A DNA stretch of 64,000 nt from Tannerellaceae bacterium (GTDB lineage Bacteria > Bacteroidota > Bacteroidia > Bacteroidales > Tannerellaceae), in assembly GCA_031255855.1 (NCBI GenBank), contig JAIRRS010000112.1, positions 1 through 64,000 of the forward strand, written 5' to 3'. This document shows, piece after piece, positions 45,929 through 54,834 of the stretch. The translations under genes were made by a program, and so were the position numbers. The notes beneath the pieces were generated by a model. That model ran no database searches. It saw nothing but the letters and a program-made list of their open reading frames with translations, and was not told the DNA's origin. The number at the start of each line of letters is the position of its first letter. Positions within the stretch are counted from its first letter, which is position 1.

Positions 45929-46010
45929 AATTCAATAACCAGATGACTCAATAATCGGAGGGAAACGATGTCTCCTTTTTTCACTTATTCAGTCATTGGG
46001 TTATTGAATT
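45929..46010. repeat. Long imperfect palindrome of word-like repeats before the aldolase
   Basis: AATTCAATAACC (45929-45940) pairs perfectly with GGTTATTGAATT (45999-46010), and ATGACTCAATAA (45943-45954) pairs with TTATTCAGTCAT (45985-45996) with one mismatch. The left arm is itself a tandem of CAATAA-type words. It fills the 121-bp gap between dhaL and the aldolase and could form a 26-bp mRNA hairpin. Confidence 0.7.
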
Positions 46011-46035
46011 ACTTTAAAAAAAAGCGAAGTTTTTT

Positions 46036-46914
46036 ATGGCTGATTTAGATGATTTAAGAGAAGGTCGTGATTTTGGATTGGAAGTGGCTGCGGGCAACCA
46101 GGGATATCATGTAAAAGGAGCGGCCCACCTGCCTTGGGGGATGAAAGACCGTCTCTCACGTATATTTAATCCTAAAACAGGCCGGACAGTGATGCTGGCA
46201 TTCGACCATGGCTTTATTATGGGACCTACTTCAGGGTTGGAACGGATTGATTTAAACATTATTCCGTTGATTCAATATGCCGATTGCCTGATGTGTACAC
46301 GCGGGATTCTCCAGTCGGTTATACCACCCGATACCAATAAACCGGTTTGCCTGCGTTCAGACGCGGGAACAACAATTCTTACAGAGCTTAACGACAATGT
46401 ATTGATTGATATTGAAGATGCTATCCGCCTGAATGTATCGGCTATGGCTGTCATGCTTTCTATTGGCGATCCGGATTTTGAAGCAAAAACAATTGCTAAT
46501 CTTTACAAAGCAGTCGATTTAGGAAGCCGTTACGGTATACCTGTAATGGGGGTAACGGCTGTAGGTAAGCAGATGGTGCGAGATGCCCGTTATTTCGGCT
46601 TGGCTTCACGTATTTGTGCAGAAAACGGCGCCAATATTGTAAAGACATATTATTGTGAAGGGTTTGAAAAAGTGGCAGCCGCATGCCCTGTTCCGGTAGT
46701 CATAGCAGGAGGGAAGAAACTTCCCGAAAAAGAGGCGTTGGAACTTTGCTATAAGGCCGTAAACGATGGGGCATCCGGTGTGGATATGGGACGGAACGTA
46801 TTCCAAAGCGCGTCGCCTGCCGCTATGATACAGGCCATACACGCTGTGGTACATGATGGCTTGAATCCGGAACAAGGATATGGATTATTCAATGATTTAT
46901 TGAATTCTGATTGA
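46036..46914 (+). CDS. LsrF/DeoC-type class I aldolase or thiolase
   Basis: The 292-residue TIM-barrel protein of the LsrF/FbaB family has TVMLAFDHGFIMGP near the first strand, the Schiff-base Lys at 203 in NIVKTYYCEGF, and VVIAGGKKLPEKEAL and GASGVDMGRNVFQS for phosphate binding. LsrF acts on phosphorylated autoinducer-2; relatives act as fructose-bisphosphate aldolases. With DhaKL upstream it probably cleaves or processes a phosphorylated ketose. No other lsr genes are present, so an AI-2 role is unlikely. Confidence 0.85.
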   Translation: MADLDDLREGRDFGLEVAAGNQGYHVKGAAHLPWGMKDRLSRIFNPKTGRTVMLAFDHGFIMGPTSGLERIDLNIIPLIQYADCLMCTRGILQSVIPPDTNKPVCLRSDAGTTILTELNDNVLIDIEDAIRLNVSAMAVMLSIGDPDFEAKTIANLYKAVDLGSRYGIPVMGVTAVGKQMVRDARYFGLASRICAENGANIVKTYYCEGFEKVAAACPVPVVIAGGKKLPEKEALELCYKAVNDGASGVDMGRNVFQSASPAAMIQAIHAVVHDGLNPEQGYGLFNDLLNSD

Positions 46915-46965
46915 GCCGCATACGAGGCTTATTACTTTAATCAACCAATAATATTAATTCCGTTT

Positions 46966-49074
46966 ATGATGAAAATAGATTCGTTGATTAACGATTTTAC
47001 CTTATTGAGAAAAAAAATTGAGCAAAAGTTTCCTGAACTCGTTGCTCTGGCTAATGAATGTACAGCTCCCCGGCAATTTAAAGAAGCGTTGCGTTTCTTT
47101 GTTTCATCAAAATTAGATTCTCTTTCTGAAAATGGCGTAAAAAACAAAATAATCAAACGGATTCTGTTACTGATTGATTATGATGATACTTTAATAGACG
47201 AACTATCTACCGGAGAACAGCTCCCTATTCTTACGATTACCTATTTCTGGCAATTTCTTACACGGCGGCCGACAGAAGATGTATCTATCGATTTGTTTAT
47301 CGACTTATACCATCAGTTTGATTTGCTGGAAAATCCTGTAGTCGTCGAACCCGACAGGAACTTGGTACGCCGGCAAATGAGTCGTTGGCCTACGGGTTTG
47401 GATGAAGAAGTCGTTTCCATTCGCGATTTCAATAAAGACCATATCATACGTGCCTTAATACGTAAAATAGAGCGTAGGCATTCTCCTTCGTCGAAATACC
47501 AGTTTGAGAAAGGCGTTACATACGAAAAGAAATACAACCAGGTAAAAGATTGGTGGAGCAGCAGCCGGTTTCATTTGTCAATGGCTATAAAGAGCCCGAC
47601 GGAATTAAATTACTTTTTAGGCAATTCATTGTCTGATGAAACAATGAAATTGCTGATGAGGGCTACGAAGAAAAATATGCCCTTTTTTGTAACGCCTTAT
47701 TACCTTTCATTACTTAACACAGGAAATGAAGGATATAACGATGCAACGATCCGCTCTTATATCCTTTACTCAAACGAACTGGTCGACACGTATGGCGAGA
47801 TAAAGGCATGGGAAAAAGAAGACATTGTCGTGCCGGGAGAGCCCAATGCGGCAGGTTGGTTGTTGCCTGAGGGACATAATATCCATCGGCGTTACCCGGA
47901 AGTAGCCATTTTGATACCCGATTCGATGGGACGTGCCTGTGGAGGCTTGTGTGCCTCTTGCCAACGGATGTACGATTTCCAAAGCGAACGCCTGAATTTC
48001 GATTTCGAATTGTTAAAGCCTAAAGAAACCTGGGAAAAGAAATTGCGCCGCCTGATGCAATATTTTGAAGACGATGCCCAGTTGAGGGATATCTTGATAA
48101 CAGGAGGCGATGCCTTGATGAGCCAGAATGCTACCTTGCGCAGGATATTGGAGGCCGTATATAAAATGGCGATTCGCAAGAAGAAAGCCAACGAAAACCG
48201 TCCTGACGGAGAAAAGTTTGCCGAGTTGCAACGCGTACGTCTGGGAAGCCGTTTACTGGCGTATCTTCCTTTGCGTGTTACCGACGAATTGGTGGAAATT
48301 TTACGCGAATTTAAGGAAAAAGCTTCACAAGTAGGCATTTCGCAATTCTATATTCAAACTCATTTTCAATCGCCTTTGGAAGTGACTCCCGAAGCTAAAG
48401 CGGCTGTCGAAAAGATATTGAATGTCGAATGGACAGTAACCAACCAATTGGTTTACAACGTGGCTGCATCTCGTCGGGGGCATACGGCCAAACTGAGGCA
48501 AACCTTAAATTCAATAGGGGTGGTTTGTTATTATACTTTTTCGGTGAAGGGATTCAAGGAGAATTACGCTGTGTTTACGCCTAATAGCCGTTCTTTACAA
48601 GAGGAAAAAGAGGAAAAAATTTTCGGGCTGGTACCGAAAGAAAAACGTGAAGAATTGCACTCCATTATCACCAATAGACGTCCGTTGGGAAAATATCTAA
48701 CCCGTTTCCTGAAAGAAAACAAACTGCTGTTTGCCGGAACCGACCGCAACGTATTGAACCTTCCAGGTATTGGCAAGAGCATGACGTTTGTTACAGTCGG
48801 TATTACAGCCGAAGGAAAACGTATCCTCAAGTTCGATCACGATGCCAATCGCCGTCATAGCCCTATAATCAATAAAATGAGAGAGGTGTATATTGTTGAG
48901 AATAAATCTATCGCGGCCTATCTTCGCCAACTAAAAGAAATGGGAGAGGATTTGAGCGAATATGCAAGTATTTGGAATTATCGGGAAGGACAAACTGAGC
49001 CTCGCTTCAGTTTGTATGACTATCCCGATTACCCATTCCAAATAACGGATAAAATGACTAATTTGGAATTATAA
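46966..49074 (+). CDS. KamA-family radical SAM protein (lysine 2,3-aminomutase-like)
   Basis: The 702-residue protein carries a C-terminal KamA-like radical SAM core with the cluster cysteines at 325, 329 and 332 (CGGLCASC), followed by the ILITGGDALMS strand and the YIQTHFQSPLEVTPEA segment. The N-terminal ~300 residues are extra compared with lysine 2,3-aminomutase (about 420). Such long forms are widespread in Bacteroidota and their substrate is unknown. It is not clearly linked to the neighbours by operon structure. Confidence 0.85.
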   Translation: MMKIDSLINDFTLLRKKIEQKFPELVALANECTAPRQFKEALRFFVSSKLDSLSENGVKNKIIKRILLLIDYDDTLIDELSTGEQLPILTITYFWQFLTRRPTEDVSIDLFIDLYHQFDLLENPVVVEPDRNLVRRQMSRWPTGLDEEVVSIRDFNKDHIIRALIRKIERRHSPSSKYQFEKGVTYEKKYNQVKDWWSSSRFHLSMAIKSPTELNYFLGNSLSDETMKLLMRATKKNMPFFVTPYYLSLLNTGNEGYNDATIRSYILYSNELVDTYGEIKAWEKEDIVVPGEPNAAGWLLPEGHNIHRRYPEVAILIPDSMGRACGGLCASCQRMYDFQSERLNFDFELLKPKETWEKKLRRLMQYFEDDAQLRDILITGGDALMSQNATLRRILEAVYKMAIRKKKANENRPDGEKFAELQRVRLGSRLLAYLPLRVTDELVEILREFKEKASQVGISQFYIQTHFQSPLEVTPEAKAAVEKILNVEWTVTNQLVYNVAASRRGHTAKLRQTLNSIGVVCYYTFSVKGFKENYAVFTPNSRSLQEEKEEKIFGLVPKEKREELHSIITNRRPLGKYLTRFLKENKLLFAGTDRNVLNLPGIGKSMTFVTVGITAEGKRILKFDHDANRRHSPIINKMREVYIVENKSIAAYLRQLKEMGEDLSEYASIWNYREGQTEPRFSLYDYPDYPFQITDKMTNLEL

Positions 49075-49117
49075 TACAGAATGAAAGACAAATCCGTAAG
49101 GAAAAATCCGAGCCGGT

Positions 49118-51046
49118 TCAAAAAATCCATTCTTCGACGGAGAGCCAGAGGTTTGAAGATGCGTCGCTCGGCATACGCCAGTCTCCTCTTGGGGATAGGC
49201 TGACGGAACCTACTTTGGGGCCGTCGGGCAGGCAACTGCGTTTGAACTGTTGGGCAAAGAAACGGCGGAAGAAAGTCTGTAGCCACTTCTTGATTGTTTC
49301 CTTATCGTATTTTCCTTCAAATGCTTTCTGAGCCAGGTAATATATTTTCGACGGTGTGGAACCAAACCGCAAAAACTGGTAAAGAAAGAAATCGTGCAAT
49401 TCATACGGCCCTACTACTTCTTCTGTCTTCTGGGCAATATTTCCGTCTTTATCGGCCGGGATAAGTTCGGGACTGATCGGCGTATCTGCAATATCCAGCA
49501 AAATAGCTTTAGAGGTATCATTCATTTTATTAGCGGCTACCCATTCTACGAGGTAGCGGACCAATGTTTTCGGAATACTGGTATTGACTCCGTACATCGA
49601 CATATGGTCGCCATTGTAGGTTGCCCATCCGAGGGCTAGTTCCGATAAATCACCGGTTCCTACTACCAGGCCGTTTTCTTGGTTGGCAATATCCATTAAT
49701 ATTTGTGTACGCTCGCGCGCCTGACTGTTTTCGTATGTTATATCATGCACCGATGGGTCGTGGCCGATGTCTTTGAAGTGCTGTCCGGTAGCTTTTACAA
49801 TGGATATCTCGCGAGAGGTGATACCCAATGATTTCATCAGGTTCATGGCATTGTTATATGTGCGGTTGGTTGTGCCGAAACCGGGCATCGTAATCCCCAA
49901 AATCTGTTCGCGAGGTATCTTCAAGGCGTCGAAGGTCAAGACAGCAACCAATAAAGCCAATGTAGAATCCAATCCTCCTGATATGCCGATAACAACCGTC
50001 TTGGTATGGATATGGGAAATTCGCTTGGCCAATCCGGCTACCTGTATATTGAATATCTCCTCGCAACGTTCAGTAAGTGCATCACCCGACGGGACAAACG
50101 GATGTGGGTCGACAAATCTTGTCAGTTCAATCTTCTTGTCTTTTGCCGGTTCGAAGGGTATTCTGGCGATGTCCGCGGGAAGAAGCTCGTTTGCTCCCCG
50201 CATGAAACTGACGTTCACCCGCCGGTCGTTCTGCAAATTATCGATGTCTATTTCGCTGACAACTAATTGTTCTTCCATTGTGAAACGAGGTGATTCCTTC
50301 AATATCGAACCATTTTCCGCGATTATCCCACCGCCCGCGAACACCAAATCGGTAGACGATTCGCCATACCCTGCCATTGCATATACATATCCTGCGATAC
50401 AGCGTGCCGATTGCTGGCCGATCAACGAACAACGGTATCGTTGTTTACCTATCAAATCATTGCTGGCGGAAGGATTCAAAATAATATTCGCCCCCGCCAT
50501 AGCCAATAATGAACTGGGGGGGACAGGCATCCAAAGGTCTTCGCATATTTCAATACCGATGGAAGTCGTCCCGTTTTCAAACAGTAAATGGCTTGATAAA
50601 GGATACGTATTTCCTTTTATAGTAATGTTTTTTTCTTGTAATTCAAGAGACGACGTAAACCAGCGTTGCTCTTGATATTCCTTATAATTCGGAAGGTATG
50701 TTTTGGGTACTACCCCTAAGATTTTACCTTTTTGAAAAGCGACAGCCGCGTTTATCAAACGATTCCCAGTAACCAGCGGAAGCCCTACAACCGTAAAAAT
50801 ATCCATGTCGGACGTATTACTAACCAACGTGACCAGCGCATCTTCGGCCGATTTCAGCAATGTTTGTTTACTAAAAAGATCGAGGCAGGTGTAGGATGTA
50901 ATACATAGTTCGGGAAACGTCATGATTTGTACATCCTTTGCAGCCGCTTTCCGCATCAATCCCTCAATCTGTTTGATATTATAATAGCAATCGGCCACCA
51001 AGACATGCGGAACGCCCGCCGCCACTTTTACAAATCCATAATCCAT
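49118..51046 (-). CDS. nadE: Glutamine-dependent NAD+ synthetase
   Basis: The enzyme makes NAD from deamido-NAD, ATP and glutamine. The N-terminal nitrilase-like amidase has its triad in TFPELCITSY (Glu), VPKTYLPNYKEYQEQRWF (Lys) and SIGIEICEDLWMP (Cys), and the C-terminal synthetase has the PP-loop GISGGLDSTLALLVA and TGDLSELALGWATY. The frame is open to 51136, but a leftward -7 box (TACTTTTG on the minus strand, 51075-51082) puts the transcript start near 51069. The family start MDYGFVKVAAG at 51046 is used; ATG at 51055 is the alternative. Length 642 residues. Confidence 0.93.
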   Translation of the reverse strand: MDYGFVKVAAGVPHVLVADCYYNIKQIEGLMRKAAAKDVQIMTFPELCITSYTCLDLFSKQTLLKSAEDALVTLVSNTSDMDIFTVVGLPLVTGNRLINAAVAFQKGKILGVVPKTYLPNYKEYQEQRWFTSSLELQEKNITIKGNTYPLSSHLLFENGTTSIGIEICEDLWMPVPPSSLLAMAGANIILNPSASNDLIGKQRYRCSLIGQQSARCIAGYVYAMAGYGESSTDLVFAGGGIIAENGSILKESPRFTMEEQLVVSEIDIDNLQNDRRVNVSFMRGANELLPADIARIPFEPAKDKKIELTRFVDPHPFVPSGDALTERCEEIFNIQVAGLAKRISHIHTKTVVIGISGGLDSTLALLVAVLTFDALKIPREQILGITMPGFGTTNRTYNNAMNLMKSLGITSREISIVKATGQHFKDIGHDPSVHDITYENSQARERTQILMDIANQENGLVVGTGDLSELALGWATYNGDHMSMYGVNTSIPKTLVRYLVEWVAANKMNDTSKAILLDIADTPISPELIPADKDGNIAQKTEEVVGPYELHDFFLYQFLRFGSTPSKIYYLAQKAFEGKYDKETIKKWLQTFFRRFFAQQFKRSCLPDGPKVGSVSLSPRGDWRMPSDASSNLWLSVEEWIF

Positions 51047-51108
51047 ATATTCCATGTAATTATATTTAGGTATACAAAAGTAATGCAACTTTCCGACATA
51101 TGTTCCAG

Positions 51109-51189
51109 ATTCATCCAGATGATCGTCCAAAATCATCCCAATGGTTTCCTAAATTCATCCCAATGATCTTGGAGAATCATCCCAATGAA
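51109..51189. repeat. Dispersed intergenic repeat, copy C
   Basis: CATCCAGATGA (about 51112-51122) is followed by three variants of ATCATCCCAATGA (51132-51144, about 51154-51165, 51176-51187), spaced 22-24 bp. It lies in the divergent gap between nadE and the MscS gene, just upstream of the nadE -7 box. Confidence 0.65.
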
Positions 51190-51326
51190 TATACGGCGCT
51201 GACCTTTACTGCAAAAACTATTCACAGAAGTCAGGTTATCTTTATACATACTTATTTTTATGCATCTGTGTGGGAATGAAATTTATCATGTATATTTGTG
51301 TCTAGTATATAACAAAATGTATCACA

Positions 51327-52409
51327 ATGTTGGAAAAAGAATTTTTGGGAAACACGTTACAGAATTGGGGAATTTCTATTCTTATTGTCGTTGGAGCTTA
51401 TATAATCACGAAACTCATCTCGTGGATAAGTAAGAAATATATCAAACCTTTTATCCGAAAGACACAGAACAAGTTAGACAATGTTATATATAATCCGATA
51501 GAGTCGCCTTTGCTCTTTGCCATCATGTTGATTGGTTTACGGATTGCTATTCATCGTTTAGTTTATCCCAGTGGTTTTTTAAATGCAATAGATGGCGCCT
51601 ATAAAATATTGATTATACTTAATATAACCTGGTTTTTCGCCAAATTGATAAGCAGTTTACTTGAACATTATTTGATTTTGAAACAAGATAACAACCAGCA
51701 ACATAAAATGTACCCTGTTGTAAACCGCACATTGATGGTTATAGTCTGGATGCTGGGTGGCATAATGGCCTTGAGTAATGTGGGGGTAAACATCGGCGCT
51801 TTGCTCGGAACCCTGGGTATTGGCGGTATCGCCTTCGCATTGGCCGCCCAGGATACGGTTAAAAATATTTTTGGCGCGTTTACCATATTGACCGACAAAC
51901 CGTTTAATTTGGGCGATATCGTGAAGATAGATGCCTTCGAAGGTACGATAGTCGATGTGGGCATACGTAGTACGAAGCTACAAGACTACGATAGAAGGAT
52001 TATCACGATACCGAATTACAAAGTTTCGGATGCTTCTATTATAAATATTTCCTCAGAAAACCCTTTCCGCCGCGTAGTTACGAAAATAGGATTAACCTAC
52101 AGTACCACAGCCGGAAAGATGAATGAAGCCATGGATATATTAAAATCCATACCTACAAAAGTCAGCGGGGTCAAACCAAATGATGTCATTGTGTTTTTTT
52201 CAGACTTTGCTGATTCGGCCATGGTTATCACCTTCATTTATTTCATTGAAAAAAGTGCGGGAATCCAACCCGTAATGTCTGATGTGAATATGGAAATCCT
52301 GAGATCCTTCAATGAAGCCGGCCTTGATTTTGCTTTCCCGTCGCGAACACTCTATATCAATAGCGAAAGCAGTGATAAACAAATCAATCCTTTTACACCG
52401 GAAAAATAA
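51327..52409 (+). CDS. MscS-family mechanosensitive channel
   Basis: The 360-residue protein has membrane helices near 15-35, 65-85, 100-120 and the pore helix at 130-180 (GIMALSNVGVNIGALLGTLGIGGIAFALAAQD, split by glycines as in MscS TM3), then the beta domain with KPFNLGDIVKIDAFEGTIVDVGIRSTKLQDYD and the C-terminal alpha-beta domain. It opens on membrane tension to release solutes. A -7 box TATATTTG (51291-51298) lies 28 bp upstream. It ends about 220 bp before the peptide cluster. Confidence 0.93.
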   Translation: MLEKEFLGNTLQNWGISILIVVGAYIITKLISWISKKYIKPFIRKTQNKLDNVIYNPIESPLLFAIMLIGLRIAIHRLVYPSGFLNAIDGAYKILIILNITWFFAKLISSLLEHYLILKQDNNQQHKMYPVVNRTLMVIVWMLGGIMALSNVGVNIGALLGTLGIGGIAFALAAQDTVKNIFGAFTILTDKPFNLGDIVKIDAFEGTIVDVGIRSTKLQDYDRRIITIPNYKVSDASIINISSENPFRRVVTKIGLTYSTTAGKMNEAMDILKSIPTKVSGVKPNDVIVFFSDFADSAMVITFIYFIEKSAGIQPVMSDVNMEILRSFNEAGLDFAFPSRTLYINSESSDKQINPFTPEK

Positions 52410-52468
52410 CAATTCTGCTAATAATATTAACGAAAATTGCTTATATAAGAATATCTTGTCAATGAAAA

Positions 52469-52486
52469 TACCCCATTTCTGGGGTA
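52469..52486. promoter_or_regulatory. Inverted repeat upstream of the peptide cluster
   Basis: TACCCCA-TTTC-TGGGGTA forms a perfect 7-bp stem with no T tract, which argues for an operator rather than a terminator. A second inverted repeat (ATATTCA-ATAAG-TGAATAT, 52530-52548) and a -7 box TATATTTG (52565-52572) follow; no good -33 element is seen. The start near 52579 leaves about 50 nt before the first gene. Confidence 0.45.
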
Positions 52487-52627
52487 ATACATAACTTTCT
52501 GTATTATAAATTATTAATACATTAAAAAAATATTCAATAAGTGAATATATAAGAAATTCTTTTATATATTTGAAGTCATTAAATGTGAATATTGCTTTAA
52601 ATATTTTCATATTTTTTTCTTTTTGCA

Positions 52628-52930
52628 ATGATGCGCGATCTGTTTCAGGCAATAAAGGATTTGTTGCATTTGGGATTGAACAAAAAGACTGATTCCAGAT
52701 ATAGGGAACATTATTGTTATTATCGTTCATTATACTTGTATAACTTATGCAAAGCTTTTAACCCGTCGGGCAATTATAAAGTGAACATTGTATTAAGTAA
52801 AGAAAAAAAGTGGGGACATGTTTGGCTTACTAAAGATGAAAAGACCATTCTGAAAGCACGGCGCACAGTTCCTTTTAAAATAGAAAAAGTAGGAGAAGAT
52901 AAGATGTTTACTTATTGGATTATATTATAG
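52628..52930 (+). CDS. Small lasso-B2-like (transglutaminase-core) cysteine peptidase
   Basis: This 100-residue protein opens the cluster. The segment EHYCYYRSLYLYNLCKAF followed by KWGHVWLTKDEKTIL resembles the C-terminal half of lasso-peptide B2 leader peptidases (Transglut_core3), where a Cys in C..RSL..., a His in HAWV and an Asp form the triad; here the candidates are C30, H64 and D70. B2 proteins cut leader peptides. It is shorter than most, near the minimum for the fold. ATG at 52628 or 52631 is possible. The next gene starts 4 bp later. The similarity is by eye and moderate. Confidence 0.55.
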   Translation: MMRDLFQAIKDLLHLGLNKKTDSRYREHYCYYRSLYLYNLCKAFNPSGNYKVNIVLSKEKKWGHVWLTKDEKTILKARRTVPFKIEKVGEDKMFTYWIIL

Positions 52931-52934
52931 GTGT

Positions 52935-53879
52935 ATGGCTAATTTATATCTTACACATAAATGTAACAGAGGTTGTTCTTTTTGTTTTGCCCGCAAGGTT
53001 TTGAACGATGGTAAAGGTCATATTGACGATCTGTTGTCGGTAGATGAAATAAAGCAACTGTTGGAACATTTCCCGAACCAGTTTCCCGAAATCGGATTGC
53101 TTGGAGGTGAGCCGTTTTTGTATCCTTACCTTGACAAGGTTTTAGAATTGCTTTGGCAGTATCGTATCATCCCCAAGATATTTACGAGCGCAACGAATCC
53201 TATTCCCGTCGGGTTGGCTGGTTTGGATATTGCGGAAAAACCAATAAATTTTGTTGTTAATATAGGGACTCGTGATTCATACAGTGAAGAAAAATATGCT
53301 AATCTCCTTCGTTTTTTCTCCATGTTCCATACGCGTTCATCCCTTTCTTATACGATATTCGACCTCAAGGCTGATACATCATTCTTGTTTGACATAATAA
53401 ACCAATTTCAATTGGCAAGAACAATCAGGGTAGGCGTAGCATTACCCATTTATAAAGGCGGGAATCAGTATATCAAAAAAGAAGATTATACGACGTTGGG
53501 AAAATACGTTGTGAAATTTGCGGAAAATGCTTCTAAACAGAACATTACTTTAGGTCTGGATTGTGGTTTTGTGGCTTGTATGTTTACTACAAAGGAGATC
53601 GGCATATTACAATGTTGCGGGGTGCGCGCGTCTTTTTGTTGCGGAGCGGCATTGGATATAGGTCCCGGGCTTGAAGCCTGGAATTGTTTCCCTTTGTTCC
53701 AATTGCATAAGGAGAAAGCGTTGGAAGCTGAAAATATGGGCGAACTGATAAAGAAATTCCGGGTAAATATGAACAGCTATTTCGGAGGCCAACCTGGAAT
53801 ATTCGAAAAGTGTGGCGCATGCAAACATTATATGCGGAAAACATGCGGAGGTGGTTGTAAAAGTTTTAAATCTGTGTGA
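52935..53879 (+). CDS. Radical SAM/SPASM-like peptide-modifying enzyme 1
   Basis: The 314-residue protein has the cluster motif CNRGCSFC (C10, C14, C17), GGEP at 57-60 for SAM binding, and a cysteine-rich C-terminus (CGVRASFCCG, WNCFPLF, then KCGACKHYMRKTCGGGC) that should hold auxiliary iron-sulfur clusters as in SPASM/twitch enzymes. It is alignable by eye with the next two radical SAM proteins, for example KVGFVLP/RVGVALP and CG...C.FT..E.GIL. It should act on the precursor peptide. The exact reaction is unknown. Confidence 0.9.
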   Translation: MANLYLTHKCNRGCSFCFARKVLNDGKGHIDDLLSVDEIKQLLEHFPNQFPEIGLLGGEPFLYPYLDKVLELLWQYRIIPKIFTSATNPIPVGLAGLDIAEKPINFVVNIGTRDSYSEEKYANLLRFFSMFHTRSSLSYTIFDLKADTSFLFDIINQFQLARTIRVGVALPIYKGGNQYIKKEDYTTLGKYVVKFAENASKQNITLGLDCGFVACMFTTKEIGILQCCGVRASFCCGAALDIGPGLEAWNCFPLFQLHKEKALEAENMGELIKKFRVNMNSYFGGQPGIFEKCGACKHYMRKTCGGGCKSFKSV

Positions 53880-53881
53880 CT

Positions 53882-54832
53882 ATGCCGAATATAATGTTGA
53901 CAAACTGGTGCAATTACAAATGCCCGTATTGTTTTGGAATGGATTTTATGGCTCCCAAGCTACCTAAGAAAAATATGTCTAAGGAAACGTTTAGTGATAT
54001 CATAGCTTGGTTGTTAAAAACACCGAAAGTGAACTCTATCCACTTAATGGGAGGGGAACCTACCCTTCATCCCGACTTCGAATGGTTTGTAGAACATCTG
54101 TTGGCCAACGATTACCAGATAACTGTTTTTTCGAACCTGGCCACCGAACAGGCGCAAACCTATGCCGGAAAGCTTGCTGATTTCCCGGTTGCATGGGTCG
54201 TAAATATAAACCCTCCCAATACATGGAATAAGGTAAAACAAGAGAGGATTCTTAAATCGTTGAAGTTATTGAGTCGCCGGGCTACCATAACATTCAATGT
54301 TATGCCGGATGCTGATGATAATGAATGGGCAATCGAATTAATACGTACCTACCACCTGAACCGGGAAATAAAAGTAGGTTTTGTACTTCCCACCCTTAGC
54401 GGCACGAATTATTCGCTAAGCGATTCGGAATATGCGGATGTGGCAAGCAAAGTCGTTGATTTGGCTATTAAAGCGGAACGCGATAATATCCGGCTGGAAT
54501 ATGAGTGTGGCGTTCCGACGTGTACGTTTACGGCCGAACAGTTAGGGGTGCTTTGGGATACCGGTTCGACCTTTAATTCTACTTGTTTTTCGAGATTGGA
54601 TATTACTCCCGACGGTGAATGTATTTATTGCCTGCCCATGGCTACGAAAAGCGCAGTACATTATTCAACGTTCAATACGTACCCGGAGGTTAAATTCTGG
54701 TTTGAAAAGAAATGGCAGCCTTACCGTAGGTTGGGAAACACGGAAAATTGCCATTCGTGCAATTTAATGAATCCACACATGTGCCATGGCGGTTGCCTGG
54801 CAAGGATGTTACGTAATGCAAAAAATGTATAG
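53882..54832 (+). CDS. Radical SAM/SPASM-like peptide-modifying enzyme 2
   Basis: The 316-residue protein has CNYKCPYC (C10, C14, C17, the same spacing from the start as in enzyme 1), MGGEPTLHPD, and a C-terminal cysteine set (CGVPTCTF, STCFSRLDITPDGECIYC, NCHSCNLMNPHMCHGGC) typical of SPASM domains. A GTG at 53876 overlapping the previous stop is possible, but the ATG at 53882 matches the N-terminus of enzyme 1. It starts 2 bp after enzyme 1 and ends 2 bp before the PqqD-like gene. Confidence 0.92.
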   Translation: MPNIMLTNWCNYKCPYCFGMDFMAPKLPKKNMSKETFSDIIAWLLKTPKVNSIHLMGGEPTLHPDFEWFVEHLLANDYQITVFSNLATEQAQTYAGKLADFPVAWVVNINPPNTWNKVKQERILKSLKLLSRRATITFNVMPDADDNEWAIELIRTYHLNREIKVGFVLPTLSGTNYSLSDSEYADVASKVVDLAIKAERDNIRLEYECGVPTCTFTAEQLGVLWDTGSTFNSTCFSRLDITPDGECIYCLPMATKSAVHYSTFNTYPEVKFWFEKKWQPYRRLGNTENCHSCNLMNPHMCHGGCLARMLRNAKNV

Positions 54833-54834
54833 TC

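Noticed and set aside
46036..46914. Autoinducer-2 processing by LsrF
   Set aside because: No lsrK, lsrR, lsrG or lsr transporter is near; the DhaKL context points to a sugar route.
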